Of a DNA stretch of 10,305 nt, positions 6,725 through 10,305 are shown in pieces (within the stretch, counting starts at the first letter, position 1; each line of letters starts with the position of its first letter). The notes beneath the pieces were generated by a model. It did not search any database. It was given only the letters and a program-made list of their open reading frames with translations, and was not told the origin of the DNA. Made by a program: the position numbers and the translations under genes. The DNA is from Physocladia obscura (Eukaryota > Chytridiomycota > Chytridiomycetes > Chytridiales > Chytriomycetaceae): NCBI GenBank assembly GCA_027596945.1, contig JADGJH010001384.1, forward strand, positions 1 to 10,305, given 5' to 3'.

Positions 6725-7685
6725 ATGGAAGCTATTAGCATACATGCAATTTTAATGGATGTGATCAGCAACACTAGAGCCTACACTCTCTACAACTACT
6801 AATTTCATCAAATGCTAGCAGAAACAATTGGTACCATCTTCAACAAATTGGTGTGACCTGTTGCTTTCTGGATTCAGCAGTTTGAATCAGATTGCCAGAA
6901 AGACAAGCAAAACAGTTGAGCAAAAATTTTCAGCTCTTCATAAGCAGTGGCTAGTTGACTTCTTTACCCAGAACCCTCTTTTCTTTTCAGATGAAGCACA
7001 AGTGGCTTTTTGCAAAAAATGGTACAAATCTATCAGCATCTCCCATATTTGCCATATTATTCATGCTGCTAGTCTTCAATGGAAAGTCATGGAAAGGACT
7101 CTACACAACATTGTTTTTTTGGACAAAGTGTCATTTGATAATAAAATGCTGAGACAGCATGGTTATGCTTTGAAAGGAAAAGACTTGTACATGTGTGATG
7201 AGTATCAACACCTTCCATACATCTTTATTCTTTGTTTCATCAACAGCAATGGGCTTCTGGAAGCGTATCAAGCCAAGGGTACATTCACCAAAGCAAAATT
7301 CACAGCCCATTGTCTCCAGTTAGCCACCAATTATAAAAAAATACAACAACATCTGGGAAGAAACTTTGTGTGGATCCTGGATGGGGCACAAATTCATCAA
7401 TCAGCAGAGCTTATTATGGAACTTGACTCTGCAGGAATTATTCCCATATTCTTTCCTGCATATTACCATTCTTGCAACCCAATTGAAGTCTTTTTTGCAT
7501 TGGATAAAATGTAAACTTTGCTGAGACTACAAAGAAGGAACTGTAATAATGAAGAGTTTGCATATTAAAGTTGCTGCTACACTAGCAAAGTTTTGGAGTT
7601 TTGACATGTGATTAATATTTTGAAAATGCTGTTATATTAGTACTATTCAATTTGATCCCCAAATTGGGCATAGACAAATGCAAAG
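6725..7685 (+). pseudogene. Tc1/mariner-like DD34E transposase relic
   Basis: The central frame (about 6828-7514) has FLDKVSFDN (first catalytic Asp, residue 99 of that frame), HGYALKG, then WILDGAQIH (second Asp, residue 185, codon 7380-7382). It ends with FFPAYYHSCNPIEVFF (Glu, residue 220). There are 34 residues between the last two, typical of Tc1/mariner/IS630 (DDE_3) enzymes. The N-terminal helix-turn-helix lies in another frame from an ATG at 6725 with stops (NTRAYTLYNY, then FWIQQFE). The C-terminal end lies in a third frame from about 7549 (FWSFDM, then IQFDP). KVMERTLHNIVFLD joins two blocks that normally lie about 25-30 residues apart, so an in-frame deletion near 7095 is likely. 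The acidic residue usually after the first Asp is Lys here. Terminal inverted repeats were not found. The relic is inactive. Confidence 0.82.
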
Positions 7686-7862
7686 TTCTGATTGTGATTT
7701 TCTTTATTCATCAACACTTTCAAAACTTGAGTTTCCAGAATGGTTTTGATCATGATTGCTGTTATTGGCATTTGTAGAGTGTTCCACATGATTTCCATTT
7801 TCATTATTCTCAGCCTCATTGTTAATTTGGTTTCTAATGATTGGACATAACTTCCAAGCCAG
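7686..7862 (-). other. Asn-rich minus-strand frame, unassigned
   Basis: Between the two transposon relics, the minus strand is open for about 65 codons with no ATG and a stop at 7704-7706. The C-terminal 40 residues are rich in N, E, S and H (NNEAENNENGNHVEHS). It may be a low-complexity tail of a coding fragment, or chance in a stretch rich in ATT and GTT. No domain is seen. Confidence 0.2.
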
Positions 7863-9110
7863 TATTTTGTGCAATGCTGTACAAATTATTTACTTCAAAA
7901 ACACCAGATTGCTCCAAAATTGTTGTGTGGGGGAGCACAGCTTTCTCACACATCTTAAATCCAAGAAAACTTGACAACTGTGGATCACTCTGTCATATCA
8001 TTGGATACAACAATTGCAGAAATAGAAATTACCTGTGTCTGGACCAAGCAACCAACTGCATTTACTTCTCAGTCAGCCACAATCCGCATTCATGAGCATT
8101 CTCCTAACCCCATCACTGACTTTACCTTTGATGATGAAGACAAGAATTCCCCCCATTACCAAACACCACTGCAACTGCCACCAACACAACCCACAACCTC
8201 GCCAGCCTTCTCATTTGACAATAACCAAGTGACTCCAACTCAGTCTGTCTCTTTTTTACCAGGCACTGAAACTCAATCTTTTCATACTCCAGATGCTACA
8301 CCTACTGGAAACCAAAATTTTCCTGACACAAAAAAATCATTTCCCAACAGGGTTCAAGAAAGAAATTCTTCACATTCCATCATTAACCAAAAGTAAATCA
8401 GCAACACAATGACATTCTACATGAAATCAAAAACAAACAAAAATTTTATGGAATAAGCACAGCAAAAACTGCTATATTCAATACACTCACTGCAGCCATC
8501 ACCACTACTGCTACAGAGCCTGCTAGCTACAACAAAGCACTTCAATTTCTCAATGTTAAGCAATGAAAACAACCAATCAAAGATGAGCTCAAAGCACTCC
8601 AAAAAAATCAAGCTTGGATTGAAACTGTTGTACCATCAAACCACAAACCCATAGGATACAGTTGGACATTTAGACTCAAACTTGACTCACTTGGATGCCC
8701 AAATTGTCACAAAGGACAACTCATAACTCAAGAGTTCTTGCAAGTTCATGGATTTGACTACCATGAGACCTTTTCACCTGTAGTCAAGATCAGCTCCTTC
8801 AAACTACTAATTGCACTAGCCACAGTCAACAACTGGGAAATTTGCTTCTTCAATGTCAACTCCACCTTTCTACACTCAAAATTTGCTGAGGACATCTACA
8901 TGAAGTTTCCACAAGGTTATAACCCACAAGACAAGAATGCTAATGGACTTTGTCTTCTCTGCAAACTGTATGGGCTCAAACAAGCAAAAAAGGCCTAGAA
9001 CAGCCATCTACACAATGAACTGACAAAACTTGGATGGAATTGCTTAATCAATGATGACTGTGTCTATATGTATGCAAAAGGCAATAGTACAGCACCCTCA
9101 TGCACTCCAC
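7841..9110 (+). pseudogene. Ty1/copia retrotransposon polyprotein fragment
   Basis: Order along the strand: the end of the integrase region (about 7865-8070, KTPDCSKIVVWG, AFSHI, then IGYNN), a Pro/Thr/Ser-rich linker in another frame (about 8070-8390), then reverse transcriptase (RVT_2) back in the first frame (about 8396-9110). RT landmarks are KDELKALQKNQAW, KPIGYSWTFRLK, DYHETFSPVVK, IYMKFPQGY and CKLYGLKQA. That integrase-before-RT order identifies copia, not gypsy. Stops at 8564 and 8996 both stand where the family has a conserved Trp. The first catalytic Asp of RT (LDV..AFL) is Asn (codon 8852-8854, FNVNSTFL). After the second stop the frame continues (LHNELTKLGW, DDCVYMY). The gag, protease, integrase core, YVDD block, RNase H and LTRs are all missing. 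Intact elements copy their RNA into DNA inside virus-like particles; this one cannot. Confidence 0.85.
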
Positions 9111-9128
9111 CACAGAGTAATGAAGATT

Positions 9129-10196
9129 TCAACAAATGTGACAATTAAACAAAAGTGGGGAGGCAGTGGAACCCTGCAAAAGTCCATGACAGTTCTCAAT
9201 TTGCTTACTCCTGCGCCCAGCAACAACCAAAAGACTAAAATTATGGTCAAACAAATCCTGTAGTTGCTCCAACATTCCATTGTCAACACCAAACACTTCC
9301 TTAAGACTTTTCCAGAGGACACAGCAAGCAACTTCATCATAAGCTGCTTTGACATCCATAAGAACAGTCATTGCACTGTGATTTGCATTCAAGACTTCAT
9401 TTTGTACCATAGCCTGGTCCAGAGCCAAGTGGAGCAGTCTGAATCCACCTTGATTATTGTCAAGCCATGACAGCATTGGCGCCAATTCAGGAATTAAAAG
9501 ATGTTCATATAGTTGCCAAGCAGTGCAGGTAAGTGTAATTGGCTAATAGTTTGCAATTTCTTTGTCAGAGCCTTTTTTCTTGAAGACAAGAACTATCAAA
9601 GCCAGCCTCCAATCTGAGGGAATTAGGGCAGCCCTTTGTACAAGTTGCAGAAATTAAGTTAGGTGTTCAATCATAACAACTTCACCAGCTGCAATAAGCT
9701 CAGCTGGGATTCCATCAACTCCAGTTGCTTTCCCAAATGGAAGATCAGTAATTGCTTTCTTCACTGCTTCCAAGTCAAAGATTTCCCTGTGCTTTGAGGT
9801 TGAACTTGAGGAAAATTCACGTTCAGTTGACCAGTTGACCAGTTGACCAGTTGGTGCAGTCCCAAAGATTGTCCTGAAGTGTTGAGGATGCTCCTCAATT
9901 TTGTCATACATCCAGTTTGCTCCTTTTACCATATGCATGAATGCCCCATAATTTTGAGGTACAGTCACTTTGTCCACAGCATCCTCAAACAGCGTGCACT
10001 TCCAATCAGACACGTCTGCCCAATAGTCTCTCTGCGCCTGAACCAGCTCTACCACCATGTCCTTAATAGTCTGACGTGGGAGTTCACTTCAATTGCATCC
10101 TGTACTTCCACAAGCTGTCCACAAATTTTTTCACACTGCTGCTCCAATTCCTCAGTCCAGAATTAAACTGGCAGTCTGTTGATTTGCCGTGTGTAA
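9129..10196 (-). pseudogene. Non-LTR (LINE) retrotransposon reverse-transcriptase relic
   Basis: A single minus-strand frame runs from 10058 to 9129 (about 310 codons), broken only by stops at 9654-9656 (TAA) and 9543-9545 (TAG). In order it shows LPFGKATGVDGIPAELI (RT block 0/1), DWRLALIVLVFKKKG, NY-stop-PITL, NQGGFR, VLMDVKAAYDEV (catalytic Asp present, near 9354), LQDLFDHNFSLLVVAG and GLLQGSTASPLLFN. Upstream, to about 10196, another frame reads FWTEELEQQCEK, typical of the linker between endonuclease and RT. The element stops just after the QGS..SPLLFN block. The F-A/V-D-D catalytic box, thumb and 3' tail are absent, as is the endonuclease. The frame lengths and motifs fit a fungal LINE; I cannot name the clade. 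The relic is inactive. Confidence 0.85.
9824..9854. repeat. 8-bp tandem repeat inside the LINE relic
   Basis: CAGTTGAC occurs three times (9824-9831, 9832-9839, 9840-9847) and a partial CAGTTGG follows. Three units add up to 24 bases, so the LINE frame is preserved through it and encodes GQLVNWSTE. Confidence 0.85.
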
Positions 10197-10305
10197 CAAG
10201 GGGTTTGAGAGATGAATAATATTTATTATTTTGTTATGACCATTTCAGAAAAGAAACCAACAGTTTTTATACATTTTCCAGTGTCTTGGTGGCACCTTGG
10301 CTTGA
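10197..10305. other. Unassigned right end
   Basis: About 110 AT-rich bases with no supportable frame. They may be more of the LINE upstream region, since that relic reads toward this edge, but no endonuclease motif is visible. Confidence 0.3.

Noticed and set aside
6644..7600. Inverted-repeat-like pair (AAAACTCGAAG near 6650; TTTTGGAGTTTTG near 7590) as ends of the Tc1-like element
   Set aside because: Only about 12 of 17 positions match, and the right member lies inside the C-terminal coding remnant (FWSFDM), so it cannot be the element end.
8417..8611. Minus-strand 64-codon frame
   Set aside because: It is antisense to the copia reverse-transcriptase fragment, which explains the sequence.
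9264..9470. Plus-strand 68-codon frame
   Set aside because: It is antisense to the LINE reverse transcriptase with its QGGFR and MDVKAAYD motifs.

Overview
The window looks like a piece of a repeat-rich fungal genome, most likely a filamentous ascomycete. The main evidence is the one intact gene, a 272-codon intronless frame on the minus strand (5244-6062). It carries both ExR motifs of the 2EXR family, which is largely known from Pezizomycotina. The remainder is AT-rich relic sequence from at least four classes of mobile element plus several short tandem repeats. No bacterial-style operons, ribosome-binding sites, RNA genes or CRISPR arrays were seen.

Layout: 1-2960 is mostly non-coding. 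It holds a 70-bp motif present twice exactly 900 bp apart, an 18-bp minisatellite, a 20-bp tandem duplication and a 10-bp triplet repeat. From about 2960 to 4020 lies a decayed pogo-like DDE transposase (plus strand), followed by a perfect 40-bp tandem duplication. Positions 4267-4650 hold an unrecognised Lys-rich frame. About 4620-6660 is compositionally different (CpG-rich) and contains the 2EXR gene, its probable promoter and poly(A) signal, and a possible broken small-membrane-protein gene. From 6725 to about 7685 is a Tc1/mariner-type DD34E transposase relic (plus strand). From about 7840 to 9110 is a Ty1/copia polyprotein fragment (plus strand: end of integrase, linker, reverse transcriptase). 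It abuts a non-LTR (LINE) reverse-transcriptase relic on the minus strand (9129 to about 10196).

The main window-scale signal is a sharp contrast in CpG content. By hand count there are 93 CpG dinucleotides in 4621-6660 (2.04 kb), against about 30 in the remaining 8.27 kb. The relics are inactivated mostly by in-frame nonsense codons, with some frameshifts and deletions. Two copies of the 70-bp motif differ almost only by transitions. Together this suggests that the flanks were long silenced by cytosine methylation and eroded by deamination, while the 2EXR island was protected or arrived later. The genes do not form a pathway. I see no convincing new multi-gene system; the small repeat with a covarying hairpin and the sharply bounded CpG island are the best leads.
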